A stretch of DNA of 39,087 bases from Actinomycetota bacterium. Its GTDB lineage: Bacteria > Actinomycetota > Acidimicrobiia > Acidimicrobiales > CADCSY01. The notes beneath the pieces are model-generated. The model was not told the origin of the DNA and did no database searches. It worked only from the letters and a program-made list of their open reading frames with translations. The translations under genes and the position numbers were made by a program. Positions 15,716-24,240 of the stretch are shown here, in pieces (position 1 is the first letter of the stretch; each line of letters starts with the position of its first letter). Where the stretch lies: the NCBI GenBank assembly GCA_019348495.1, contig JAHWJI010000012.1, positions 1 through 39,087 of the forward strand, read 5' to 3'.

Positions 15716-17058
15716 CCAGGCTGCGGGCCGGGGCGGCCACCGACACCGGCCAGGTCCGGGCCAACAACCAGGACGCCATCCTGGTGGCCGAGCCGGTGTT
15801 CGCCGTCGCCGACGGCATGGGCGGCCACGCTGCCGGCGAGATCGCCAGCGAGGTTGCGGTGGAGTCGCTCCAGGCCGACGACGTGTCCTCTCGCCGAGCC
15901 CTGGCCGAGGCCGTGCGCCAGGCCAACCGGGCCGTGTGGGAACGGGCCAAGGGCGACGCCGAGCTGCGGGGCATGGGCACCACCATGTGCGTGGTCGCCC
16001 TGGTCCCCGGCGCCCCAACCGACGGCGAGGCCAGCGGTGATCCCGGTGACGAGCGCATCATCGTGGCCAACGTGGGGGACTCGCGCGTCTACCAGTTCCA
16101 CGACGGCGACCTCATCCAGATCACCGACGACCACAGCCTGGTGGAGGACCTGGTCCGAGAAGGCCGGCTGTCCCACGACGAGGCCCGCACCCACCCCCAG
16201 CGCAACATCTTGACCCGGGTGCTGGGCAACGAGCCCGATGTCGAGGTCGACACCTGGGAGGTGATCCCCCAGCGCGGGGACCGCTACCTGTTGTGCAGTG
16301 ACGGGCTGTTCAACGAGGTCGACGACGACCGCATCGCCTCGGTGCTGCGTCGCCTGGCCGATCCCGAAGACGTCGCCCAGGAGCTGGTGGCGCTGGCCAA
16401 CCGCCACGGTGGGCGCGACAACGTCAGCGTGGTGGTCGTCGACGTCGTCGACGATGACGACCGGGCCGCGGCCGCCTCGGCCACCGTGGCCACGGCCAGC
16501 CAAACCGTCGTCTCCCGCGGCCCCACGACCGCCGGCGGCGGCACCGCCTCCTCCCCGGCGCTGTCGACGGGCGGGACCAGTCCCGTACCGGTGCCCCCGT
16601 CGGCCGGCAACAGCAGCCCCTCGGCTGCCCCGGCGACCAAGGCGGCGAAGCCCCGGAGAGTGACCTGGCGTTCGCTGCTGTTCGTCTGCTGTCTGCTGGT
16701 CGTGCTCGGCGGCGCCGTCGCGGCCGTGGCCTGGTTCGCCCGGAGCACCTACCACGTCGGGCTCGACGACGAGCAGGTGGTCATCTACCGCGGTCGTCCC
16801 GGTGGTTTGCTGTGGATCCAGCCCACGCTGGCCGAGCGCACCGACCTCACCCTCGACGACGTCCCCCCGGCCCGGCGTGCGGCCGTCAGCGACGGCAAGG
16901 AGGAGCCGTCGCTGTCCCGGGCACGCGAGTACGTCGCCACCCTCGAGGAGCAGGCCGAGGCCGAGCGCCGGCGGACCACCACGACCGAGGCCACGACGAC
17001 CACGACGCCGTCTGGCTCCCCCACCACCGGGGCCCTCACCGGGACGGGGCGGCCTTGA
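15712..17058 (+). CDS. pstP: PstP-type PP2C Ser/Thr protein phosphatase
   Basis: This metal-dependent phosphatase reverses PknB-type phosphorylation. The catalytic PP2C domain (about residues 1-240) has NQDAI, VADGMGGHAAGE, GMGTTM, VANVGDSRVY, LCSDGLFNEV and GGRDNVSVVVV, which hold the metal-binding aspartates. A Ser/Thr/Pro-rich linker and a transmembrane helix (WRSLLFVCCLLVVLGGAVAAVAWF) follow, then an extracellular domain and a Thr-rich end. The ATG at 15712 overlaps the fhaB stop. The stop overlaps the next TTG start (TTGA). Topology places the catalytic domain in the cytosol facing PknB. Confidence 0.94.
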   Translation: MTRLRAGAATDTGQVRANNQDAILVAEPVFAVADGMGGHAAGEIASEVAVESLQADDVSSRRALAEAVRQANRAVWERAKGDAELRGMGTTMCVVALVPGAPTDGEASGDPGDERIIVANVGDSRVYQFHDGDLIQITDDHSLVEDLVREGRLSHDEARTHPQRNILTRVLGNEPDVEVDTWEVIPQRGDRYLLCSDGLFNEVDDDRIASVLRRLADPEDVAQELVALANRHGGRDNVSVVVVDVVDDDDRAAAASATVATASQTVVSRGPTTAGGGTASSPALSTGGTSPVPVPPSAGNSSPSAAPATKAAKPRRVTWRSLLFVCCLLVVLGGAVAAVAWFARSTYHVGLDDEQVVIYRGRPGGLLWIQPTLAERTDLTLDDVPPARRAAVSDGKEEPSLSRAREYVATLEEQAEAERRRTTTTEATTTTTPSGSPTTGALTGTGRP

Positions 17059-18353
17059 TCCAGGTCGTGCGGCGCAACACCGAGCTCGGCCTGATCCTGC
17101 TGGTGATCGTCATCACCGCCGGCACCTACACCCTGGCCAGCCTGGGCACCACCGCGAACCTCCCCGCCAACATCGGGCCCTTCCTCGGCATCGTCCTCGC
17201 CCTCCTCGCCGGCGCCCACGTGGCCACCCGGCACCTCGCGCCCGGCGGCGACGGCGTCCTGCTGCCCATCGCCGGCCTGCTCAACGGCTTGGGCTACGTG
17301 TGGATCGCCCGCCTCAACGGGGATCTGGCCGCGCTGCAGGCCACCTGGACGGCGGTGGGGATCATCGCCTTCGTGGGGACCCTGGCCCTGGTCCCGCGCG
17401 CCCGTGAGCTCGAGCGCTACCGCTACACCTTCATGCTGGTCGGCGTCGTCCTGTTGTTGCTGCCGCTCGTCCCGGTCATCGGCAAGACCGTCAACGGCGC
17501 CCGGATCTGGGTCCAGCTGGGACCGATCAGCTTCCAGCCCGGGGAGTTCGCCAAGATCATCCTGGCGGTGTTCTTCGCCTCCTACCTGGTCGAGAAGCGC
17601 GAGCTGCTGGGCATGGCCGCCAACCGCTTCGGGCCCTTGACCCTGCCCGACCTTCGACACTTCGGCCCCGTGGTGTTGGCCTGGGCGGCCTCCCTCGTGG
17701 TCATGACCGCCCAGCGCGACCTGGGGTCGTCCCTGTTGTTCTTCGCCCTGTTCGTGATCATGTTGTGGGTGGCCACCGAGCGGGCCTCGTACCTGGCGGT
17801 CAGCGGCCTGCTGTTCGCCGGTGGGGCGTTCGCGGCGTGGAGCCTCTTCGACCACGTCCAGCAGCGCATCGCCATCTGGCTCAACCCCTGGTCCGACGTC
17901 ACCGACCAGGGGTTCCAAGTGGTCCAGGCCACCTTCGCCCTGGCGTGGGGGGGCATCGCCGGCACCGGACCGGGCCTGGGCAACCCCGATCGCATCCCCC
18001 TCATCGAGACCGACTTCATCTTCGTCGCCATCGGCGAGGAGCTGGGCCTGTTGGGATCGGTCGGCGTGGTGGTGGCCTACCTGCTCATGGTGGGAACCGG
18101 GCTGCGCATCGCCCTGCGGGCGGAGGCGCCCTTCAACAAGCTGCTGGCCACCGGGCTGACGACCATCCTCGGCGTCCAGTCGTTCATCATCATCGGCGGG
18201 GTCACCCGCCTGGTGCCCCTCACCGGGATCACCCTGCCCTTCGTCTCCTACGGCGGTTCGTCGTTGATCGCCAACTACGTCCTCTTGGCCCTGCTCATCC
18301 GCATCTCCGACGACAACGCCACCGCCGAGGAACGTACGGAGCCGGCCCGGTGA
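17055..18353 (+). CDS. rodA: RodA/FtsW-family SEDS peptidoglycan polymerase
   Basis: SEDS proteins polymerise glycan strands from lipid II. The 432-residue protein is strongly hydrophobic, with about ten to twelve helices. Family motifs include GARIWVQLGPISFQPGEFAKI, AQRDLGSSLLFF, QVVQATFALAWGGIAGTGPGLG, ETDFIFVAIGEELGLLG and the C-terminal TGITLPFVSYGGSSLIANY. Start is TTG 17055 (overlapping the pstP stop) or GTG 17067; both are in frame. It overlaps pbpA by four bases, the usual SEDS plus class B PBP pairing. RodA (elongation) is favoured over FtsW by its place beside pbpA and pknB, but the sequence alone does not separate them. Confidence 0.92.
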   Translation: MIQVVRRNTELGLILLVIVITAGTYTLASLGTTANLPANIGPFLGIVLALLAGAHVATRHLAPGGDGVLLPIAGLLNGLGYVWIARLNGDLAALQATWTAVGIIAFVGTLALVPRARELERYRYTFMLVGVVLLLLPLVPVIGKTVNGARIWVQLGPISFQPGEFAKIILAVFFASYLVEKRELLGMAANRFGPLTLPDLRHFGPVVLAWAASLVVMTAQRDLGSSLLFFALFVIMLWVATERASYLAVSGLLFAGGAFAAWSLFDHVQQRIAIWLNPWSDVTDQGFQVVQATFALAWGGIAGTGPGLGNPDRIPLIETDFIFVAIGEELGLLGSVGVVVAYLLMVGTGLRIALRAEAPFNKLLATGLTTILGVQSFIIIGGVTRLVPLTGITLPFVSYGGSSLIANYVLLALLIRISDDNATAEERTEPAR

Positions 18354-19807
18354 ACCGCCAGATCCGACGGCTGGGCATCGCCATGCTCGTGCTCTTCGGC
18401 GCCCTGTTCGTCCAGCTCAACGTCATCCAGGTGCTGCGCGCCGACGCCTACAACGACAACCCCAACAACACGCGGGCCATCGTGCGCGACTTCAGCCGAC
18501 CACGGGGCCAGATCGTCGCCGCCGACGGCACCGTGCTGGCTCGCTCGGTGCCGGCCGAGGGGCGCTTCGAGCGCCAGCGGCAGTACCCCGAGGGCGAGCT
18601 CTTCGCCGGGGTGACGGGTTACTTCTCCTTCATCGCCGGGGCCGAGGGCGTGGAGCGGACCTACAACGACGTGCTCGCCGGTCGCACCACCCAGACGGTG
18701 AGCGACATCGGCGAGCTGCTCCTCGGCGAGCCCCGAACCGCCGACGTCACCCTCACCATCCCCACCGACGTGCAGCGGGTGGCCCGCGACGCCCTGGGGG
18801 GGACCCGGGGCTCGGTGGTGGCCCTCGATCCCCGTGACGGGGCGGTGCTGGCCCTGTGGAACTTCCCCAGCTACGACCCGGGCCTGCTCTCCTCGGTCGA
18901 CATCGAGGCGGCCCAGGCCGCTCGTGACCGTCTCCTGGCCGACGAGAACAGCCCGCTGCTGCCCGCCACCTACCGGGAGACCTTCTTCCCCGGGTCCACC
19001 TTCAAGGTGGTCACCGCCGCCGCCGGGCTCTCCAGCGGACGGGTCAGCGTCGCCGCACCGGCGTACCCGTCGAGCTCGGCTTACGTTCCCCCGCTGACGC
19101 GCAACCCCATCAACAACTTCGGGAACAGCACCTGTGGTGGGACGCTGGCGGACATCCTGCGGGTGTCGTGCAACACCGCCTTCGCCCAGATGGGCGTCGA
19201 TCTCGGCGCCGAGGTCCTGGTGGGCCAGGCCGAGGCCTTCGGCTTCAACGACGTCCCGCCCCTCGACCTGCCCGGGGTGGAGCCGTCCCCCATCGGCGAC
19301 GTGGCCTCGTTCGTCCAGAACACGCCGGTGCTGGCCATGACCGCCATCGGCCAGAACGCCGTGCGGTCCACGCCGCTGCAGATGGCCCTGGTGGCCGCCG
19401 GGGTGGCCAACGGCGGCCAGGTGATGGTGCCCCACGTCATGGCCGAGGTGCGTGACGACCGGGGCGAGGTGATCGACCGCTTCGAGCCGCAGCTCTGGAC
19501 CCGGGCCACCAGCCCCGCCGTGGCCGCCACCGTGACCGAGGCCATGGTCCGGGTGGTGGAGGACGGCACCGCCAGCCGCCTGTCCGTGCCGGGGGTGTCC
19601 ACCGCGGGCAAGACGGGCACGGCGCAGCTCGGCAACGGCCTGTCCCACGCCTGGATCGTCGGCTTCGCCCCGGCTGACGCCCCCCGGGTGGCGGTGGCGG
19701 TCATCGTCGAGGCCCAACCCGGCGCCAGCGAGCAGACCGGCGGTCGGGTGGCCGCCCCCATCGCCCAAGCGGTGCTCAGCGCCGCCCTCGACGCGACGTC
19801 GCCATGA
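18350..19807 (+). CDS. pbpA: PbpA class B penicillin-binding protein (transpeptidase)
   Basis: It crosslinks peptidoglycan with the adjacent SEDS polymerase. The 485-residue protein has a short N-terminal anchor (LGIAMLVLFGALFVQLNVIQ), a dimerisation domain with RPRGQIVAADG, and a transpeptidase domain with all three catalytic motifs: S216-T-F-K (FFPGSTFK), S273-C-N and K421-T-G (TAGKTGTAQL). The GTG at 18350 overlaps the rodA stop (GTGA). Mycobacterial PbpA is regulated by PknB, whose homolog is 24 bases downstream. Confidence 0.94.
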   Translation: MNRQIRRLGIAMLVLFGALFVQLNVIQVLRADAYNDNPNNTRAIVRDFSRPRGQIVAADGTVLARSVPAEGRFERQRQYPEGELFAGVTGYFSFIAGAEGVERTYNDVLAGRTTQTVSDIGELLLGEPRTADVTLTIPTDVQRVARDALGGTRGSVVALDPRDGAVLALWNFPSYDPGLLSSVDIEAAQAARDRLLADENSPLLPATYRETFFPGSTFKVVTAAAGLSSGRVSVAAPAYPSSSAYVPPLTRNPINNFGNSTCGGTLADILRVSCNTAFAQMGVDLGAEVLVGQAEAFGFNDVPPLDLPGVEPSPIGDVASFVQNTPVLAMTAIGQNAVRSTPLQMALVAAGVANGGQVMVPHVMAEVRDDRGEVIDRFEPQLWTRATSPAVAATVTEAMVRVVEDGTASRLSVPGVSTAGKTGTAQLGNGLSHAWIVGFAPADAPRVAVAVIVEAQPGASEQTGGRVAAPIAQAVLSAALDATSP

Positions 19808-19831
19808 GCCGACCCGCCTAGTCTCTGGATC

Positions 19832-21649
19832 ATGGCCGAGGAGGAGCAGCGGGTCTTCAACGCCCGCTACGAGTTGCACCGGCGCATCGCCCGGGGCGGC
19901 ATGGCCGACGTCTTCTTGGCCCGCGACGCGCTGCTCGACCGGCCCGTGGCGGTCAAGGTGCTCTTCCCCGAGTTCGCCACCGACCCCACCTTCGTCCAGC
20001 GCTTCCGCCGGGAGGCCCAGGCCGCCGCCAACCTCAGCCACCCCAACATCGTGTCGGTCTACGACTGGGGGGAGGAAGGCGGGACGTACTTCATCGTCAT
20101 GGAGTACATCGAAGGCCGGAGCCTGGCCCAGATCATCAAGGACGAGGGCCGCTTGCACCCCGACCGGGCCGCCGACATCACCGCCGACGCGGCCGCCGCC
20201 TTGGGCTTCGCCCACCGCAACGGCGTGGTGCACCGCGACGTGAAGCCCGGCAACGTCATCATCTCCCCGAGCGGCCAGGTCAACGTGGCCGACTTCGGGA
20301 TCGCCCGGGCCGTCTCCAACCAGGAGAACCTGACCCAGGCGGGCACCGTCATGGGCACCGCCACCTACTTCTCGCCCGAGCAGGCCCGGGGCGAGTCCGT
20401 CGACCCCCGCAGTGACGTCTACTCCCTGGGCGTGGTCCTCTACGAGATGCTCACCGGAGGTCCGCCGTTCACCGGCGACAGCCCGGTGGCGGTGGCCTAC
20501 AAGCACGTCCAGGAGACGCCGCAGCCCCCCCGCAGCCGCAACCGCGACATCCCCCCCGAGTTGGAGGCGGTGGTGCTCAAGGCCATGGCCAAGGACACCG
20601 CCGACCGCTACGCCTCGGCCGAGGACCTCCGCGCCGACCTGCGCCGCTTCCGTGAGGGCAGCCAGGTGACGGCCGCGGTGGCGGCGCCGCTGGCTGCGGC
20701 CGGCACCGCCACCCGGGCCATCGGCGTGACCCCCGCAGCCGACGTCGGTGCCACCCGGGCCATCCCGGTGGCCGAGGAGACCCGCACGATCAGACGGGAC
20801 GAGGACCTCTACCACGACGAACCGCCCCGTCGCCAGAACACCACCTTCATCGTGGTCCTGGTGGTCCTGTTGGCCATCCTGGCCGCCCTGTTGTTCTGGT
20901 TGGCCTCCAACCTCGGTCTGGGCGGCGACACCGCCGAGGTGGAGGTCCCCCCTCTGGAAGGCCTGACCGAGGTGCAGGCCCGGGCGGCGCTGGAGGAGGC
21001 CGACCTGGCCGTGGGCACGGTCACCACCGAGGAGAACCCCGGGGCCTTGCCCGGCGTGGTCCTGCGCTCCGACCCACCGCCAGGTGAGATGGTGGAGGAG
21101 GGCACCGCCGTCGACCTGGTGGTCAACGCCGCGCCAGAGCTGGTGGTGGTCCCCGAGATCGAGCGCCTGAGCGAGCTGGACGCCCGGGGCCGGCTCGAGG
21201 CCCGCGGGCTGGTCCCGCAGTTCCAGCGCGAGGAGAGCAGCGAGGTGGACGAGGGCGACGTGATCTCCTCGCAGCCGGCGGCGGGCGAGGAGGTGCCGGC
21301 GGGCTCGACGGTGGTGGTGCAGGTCTCCAGCGGCCCGCCCCTGGTGGTCGTCCCCTCTGTGGTCGGCAGCCCCCAGGACGTCGCCCTCAACGTCCTCATC
21401 GACGCCGGCTTCCGCCCCCAGGTCCGCCAGGAGGCGGCCAACCAGGCCGCCGGCACGGTGATCCGCACGGAACCGGGTGCGGGGACCCAGGCGCCCGAGG
21501 ACAGCACCGTGACGGTGATCGTCTCCACCGGGCCGGCGACGACCACGACCACGACCACGACCACCACGACCACGACCCCGCCGGCCACGATCACGATCCC
21601 CAGGCCCACCACGTCGTCGAGCAGCACCAGCACCACCAACTCGAACTGA
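19832..21649 (+). CDS. pknB: PknB-type Ser/Thr kinase with three PASTA domains
   Basis: The 605-residue kinase senses cell-wall fragments and phosphorylates division and wall enzymes. The kinase domain (about residues 12-275) has the glycine loop RIARGGMADVF, K42 (VAVKVLF), catalytic HRDVKPGN with D136, DFG at 154-156 and an activation loop with two threonines at 172 and 176 in GTVMGTATYFSPEQ. One transmembrane helix (FIVVLVVLLAILAALLFWLA, about 340-360) precedes three extracellular PASTA repeats (VPPLEGLTE..., VPEIERLSE..., VPSVVGSPQ...), then a Thr/Ser-rich tail. Mycobacterial PknB has four PASTA repeats. It is the only kinase here; pknA is not next to it. Confidence 0.95.
   Translation: MAEEEQRVFNARYELHRRIARGGMADVFLARDALLDRPVAVKVLFPEFATDPTFVQRFRREAQAAANLSHPNIVSVYDWGEEGGTYFIVMEYIEGRSLAQIIKDEGRLHPDRAADITADAAAALGFAHRNGVVHRDVKPGNVIISPSGQVNVADFGIARAVSNQENLTQAGTVMGTATYFSPEQARGESVDPRSDVYSLGVVLYEMLTGGPPFTGDSPVAVAYKHVQETPQPPRSRNRDIPPELEAVVLKAMAKDTADRYASAEDLRADLRRFREGSQVTAAVAAPLAAAGTATRAIGVTPAADVGATRAIPVAEETRTIRRDEDLYHDEPPRRQNTTFIVVLVVLLAILAALLFWLASNLGLGGDTAEVEVPPLEGLTEVQARAALEEADLAVGTVTTEENPGALPGVVLRSDPPPGEMVEEGTAVDLVVNAAPELVVVPEIERLSELDARGRLEARGLVPQFQREESSEVDEGDVISSQPAAGEEVPAGSTVVVQVSSGPPLVVVPSVVGSPQDVALNVLIDAGFRPQVRQEAANQAAGTVIRTEPGAGTQAPEDSTVTVIVSTGPATTTTTTTTTTTTTPPATITIPRPTTSSSSTSTTNSN
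21540..21577 (+). repeat. ACC/ACG threonine-codon repeat in the pknB tail
   Basis: A low-complexity run of ACC and ACG codons encodes a string of threonines just after the last PASTA repeat. It is followed by a Ser/Thr tract to the stop. A similar Thr-rich tail ends PstP. Such tails can be O-glycosylated linkers in Actinobacteria; here that is inference. Confidence 0.7.
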
Positions 21650-21656
21650 GAGGGTC

Positions 21657-21677
21657 GGCGCCGGCCGGGGTGGCGCC
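21657..21677. terminator. Possible hairpin between convergent pknB and pabA
   Basis: GGCGCC at 21657-21662 and at 21672-21677 form a 6-bp stem (self-complementary arms) with a 9-base loop, in the 33-bp gap between convergent stops. There is no T-tract. It may stop transcription from both sides. Confidence 0.35.
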
Positions 21678-21682
21678 CTGCG

Positions 21683-22294
21683 TCAGCTGGACGCGGTGAC
21701 GGCGGGGGCTGTCGTCGTTCGGGACAGGAAGTTCCGCAGCAGGTCATGTCCTGAGCCGGTCAGGATCGACTCGGGGTGGAACTGCACCCCCTCCACGTCC
21801 AGGTGGCGGTGACGCAGGCCCATGACCACGCCGTCGTCGGTCTCGGCGCTCACCTCCAGCACCTCGGGGAGACTGGACCGCTCGACCACCAGAGAGTGGT
21901 AGCGGGTGGCCTCGAAGGGGTTGGCCAACCCGGCGAAGACCCCCCGACCGTCGTGGTGGACCAGCGAGGTCCGCCCGTGCACGACCTGGGGGGCCCGCAC
22001 CACCCGACCCCCGTAGACGGCGCCGATGCACTGATGGCCCAGGCACACGCCGAGCACCGGTACCCGTCCGGCCAGGTGGCGGATGACGGCGTTGGAGACG
22101 CCGGCCTCCTCGGGGCCACCGGGGCCGGGGGAGACGAGCACCGCATCGGGCGCCAGGTGGTCGACCCGGTCGAGGTCGATGGCGTCGTGGCGGTGGACCA
22201 ACGGCGTGGCCCCCAGCTCCCCCACGTACTGGGCCAGGTTGTAGACGAAGGAGTCGTAGTTGTCGACGACCAGCACCCGGGCTCCCACGGTCAC
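21683..22294 (-). CDS. pabA: PabA/TrpG glutamine amidotransferase
   Basis: This 203-residue class I glutamine amidotransferase supplies ammonia for aminodeoxychorismate (folate) or anthranilate (tryptophan) synthesis. Motifs: VVDNYDSFVYNLAQ, VSPGPGGPEEAG, catalytic C84 in LGVCLGHQCIG, RYHSLVVE, and H173 and E175 in GVQFHPES. The partner synthase is not in the window. Its position opposite pknB and near crgA matches mycobacteria, where this gene is annotated trpG. PabA versus TrpG cannot be separated by sequence; one subunit may serve both. Confidence 0.9.
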   Translation of the reverse strand: MTVGARVLVVDNYDSFVYNLAQYVGELGATPLVHRHDAIDLDRVDHLAPDAVLVSPGPGGPEEAGVSNAVIRHLAGRVPVLGVCLGHQCIGAVYGGRVVRAPQVVHGRTSLVHHDGRGVFAGLANPFEATRYHSLVVERSSLPEVLEVSAETDDGVVMGLRHRHLDVEGVQFHPESILTGSGHDLLRNFLSRTTTAPAVTASS

Positions 22295-22343
22295 GAGGCT
22301 AGCGACGGCCTCATGGGCGGGCGCTCGAGATCAGCCGCCCCCA

Positions 22344-22553
22344 TCAGCCGGCACCGGCGCCGGCGTCGGCGTCGGCCAGGAGGTGAGCGGCCTTCTCCAC
22401 CGCTCGCCGAGCCCGGGTGAGGCGCTTCTCGTCGACCGGGAGCTCGGTCCCACCGGCGTCGATGGACTCTCGCAGGCGGATGATGGCCAGGTCGGCCAGC
22501 TCCTCGGCGATGCCCTCCAGGCGGGTGCGGATGTCGTCGAACTCACCGGCCAT
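22344..22553 (-). CDS. Small hypothetical helical protein
   Basis: A 69-residue acidic, mostly helical protein with the pattern EFDDIRTRLEGIAEELADLAIIRL and RLTRARRAVEKAAHLL. No family is recognised. An overlapping frame in the same region gives a Ser/Pro/Arg-rich product and looks like a shadow. It is divergent from crgA (73 bp apart) and shares orientation with pabA. Codon-position bias and plausible amphipathic helices support a real gene. Confidence 0.6.
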   Translation of the reverse strand: MAGEFDDIRTRLEGIAEELADLAIIRLRESIDAGGTELPVDEKRLTRARRAVEKAAHLLADADAGAGAG

Positions 22554-22626
22554 GCCGGCGTACCGTACTGCTGCCCCGGGCCGGGGCTGGGACCTTCGCC
22601 GTCCTGTCGGCCCCTATCCTGTCGGC

Positions 22627-22947
22627 GTGACCAAGCGCCGCCCCGGGAAGCAGACGCGCACGGGCGGCCGCACCACCCCGAAGCGGTCCTCGGTGAAGGG
22701 CAGGGCGCCGGCGACCGGGGCCGGGGCCGGGACCGGAACCGGTCGCTACACCCCTCCCGTCCCCCGGGTCCAGAAGGTCAGCCCCCGCTGGGTGCCGGCG
22801 CTGATGTTCGTCCTGCTCATCGCCGGCGCCGTCGTGATCGTCCTGAACTACTTCACCGTGCTGCCCGGAGGCGCCGACAACCGCTACCTCCTCGTCGGCC
22901 TCGCCCTCATCACCGGCGGCTTCATCACCGCCACCCGCTACCACTGA
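22627..22947 (+). CDS. crgA: CrgA-like cell-division membrane protein
   Basis: CrgA is a small divisome protein that in mycobacteria interacts with FtsZ, FtsI and PBPA. The 106-residue product has a basic Lys/Arg/Thr-rich N-terminus followed by PRWVPALMFVLLIAGAVVIVLNYFTVLPG and then LLVGLALITGGFITATRYH: the two-helix plan with the GF..ATR ending typical of CrgA. The GTG at 22627 is chosen; upstream in-frame sequence overlaps the small minus-strand gene. The basic N-terminus is longer than in mycobacterial CrgA. Its location in the pknB locus supports the call. Confidence 0.85.
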   Translation: MTKRRPGKQTRTGGRTTPKRSSVKGRAPATGAGAGTGTGRYTPPVPRVQKVSPRWVPALMFVLLIAGAVVIVLNYFTVLPGGADNRYLLVGLALITGGFITATRYH

Positions 22948-23020
22948 GCGCCGGCGTTCCCGGTCCGTACTTACAGCGCTGTCATTCTCCCCAGGTTCAT
23001 CCCCAGCCTGGGGACAACGC

Positions 23021-23275
23021 TCACTCGGGGGGAGCCACCAGCTCCATCTCGTCCATGCAGTGGCGGGGCGGCACGGGATCCTCGGAGAGGGCCTCGCGCA
23101 CCCGCAGCTCCATGCCGCACAAGGGGCAGCGGTAGGTGAGGTTGACCCGGCGCATCTCACCGGGAGGCGGTGGTTCGGGAGCCGGCCGGGCGAAGGAGCC
23201 CAGCACGGCGAAGCCCACCTTGAAGATCAGGTAGGCCGCCACCGCGGCCACCACCAGGTTGAGCCCGAGCTCCAT
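23021..23275 (-). CDS. Membrane-anchored zinc-ribbon protein
   Basis: An 84-residue protein with one N-terminal helix (LNLVVAAVAAYLIFKVGFAVLG), a Pro-rich linker and a cytosolic CPLCG ... HC segment (YRCPLCGMELRV, later PPRHCMDEME) that resembles half of a zinc ribbon. The ATG at 23273-23275 is used; the longer frame to 23374 adds unlikely sequence overlapping the ku end. Function is unknown. It lies 95 bases downstream of ku on the same strand and could share its transcript. Confidence 0.65.
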   Translation of the reverse strand: MELGLNLVVAAVAAYLIFKVGFAVLGSFARPAPEPPPPGEMRRVNLTYRCPLCGMELRVREALSEDPVPPRHCMDEMELVAPPE

Positions 23276-23370
23276 AGCCGCGGTCAAGCCTAGGGGCAGG
23301 GGTGACCGGACCCTGTCGGCCGAGCTGGTGGCCGCCGGCCAGGTCCTCACGGCGGTGCCTGACCGACGGG

Positions 23371-24231
23371 TCATCCCTCGGCGGCTTGGTCCTGCTCCTC
23401 GCTCTGCCCACCCTCACTCCCCGCCGCGGACCCCTTCGACCTGCCCTGGCGGGCGGCGGCCACGCTCGCCTCCAGGGCAGCCATCAAGTCGACCACCTTG
23501 TCCTCGTCGTCGACGGGGCGCTCGGTGACGATCTGGTCGCCCTCGGCCTTGCGGCCGATGAGCTCGAGCACCCGCTCCCGGTAGGTGTCGTGGTAGCGCT
23601 CGGGCTCCCAGTCGCTGCTCAACGACTCGATGAGCTGGCCGGCGACGCGCCGCTCCCGCTCGCTCAGCTCGACGTCGTCGCCGGGCAGGTCGTCTATGTC
23701 GTGGGCGGGGTCGCGCACCTCGTCGGCGAAGAACATCGTCTCGAGCACCAGCGCCCCCCGGGCCGGGCGGATGGCGGCCAGGTACTGCTTGGAGCGCAAT
23801 ACGAAGCGGGCGATGGCCACCTTGTTGGCCTCCTCCATCGCCCGGCGGAGCAGCGCGTAGGACTTCTCCGCGCCCGCCCCCTTGGCCGGGGCCAGGTAGT
23901 AGGTCTTCTCGAAGTACACGGGGTCGATCTGGTCGAGGTCGACGAAGTCCTCGATCTCGATGGTGTGTGACCGGCCCGGCTCCACCGACTCCAGCTCCTC
24001 GGGCGTGACCAGGACGTGGCGGCCCTTGTCGATCTCGTAGCCCTTGACGATGTCGTCGTAGCCCACCTCCTCGCCCGACTCCTCGGCCACCCGCCGGTAG
24101 CGGATGCGCTGGCCCGTCCCCTCCTGGAACTGGTGGAAGCTCACGTCTTTGGCCTCGGTGGCGCTGAACAGCTTCACCGGCACGTTCACCAGCCCGAAGC
24201 TCACCGCCCCGCTCCAGATCGCCCTCGCCAT
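23371..24231 (-). CDS. ku: Ku DNA-end-binding protein
   Basis: Bacterial Ku binds broken DNA ends and recruits LigD for non-homologous end joining. The 286-residue protein has the family start ARAIWSGAVSFGLVNVPVKLFSAT, then HQFQ, GYEIDKGRHVLVTPEEL, IEIEDFVDLDQIDPVYFEKTYYLAP and the bridge segment. The C-terminal tail is basic/acidic and low in complexity (SKGSAAGSEGGQSEE). LigD is not within the window. It starts nine bases after the S9 peptidase stop, so the two could be one transcript. Confidence 0.95.
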   Translation of the reverse strand: MARAIWSGAVSFGLVNVPVKLFSATEAKDVSFHQFQEGTGQRIRYRRVAEESGEEVGYDDIVKGYEIDKGRHVLVTPEELESVEPGRSHTIEIEDFVDLDQIDPVYFEKTYYLAPAKGAGAEKSYALLRRAMEEANKVAIARFVLRSKQYLAAIRPARGALVLETMFFADEVRDPAHDIDDLPGDDVELSERERRVAGQLIESLSSDWEPERYHDTYRERVLELIGRKAEGDQIVTERPVDDEDKVVDLMAALEASVAAARQGRSKGSAAGSEGGQSEEQDQAAEG

Positions 24232-24240
24232 CGCTCCTCC

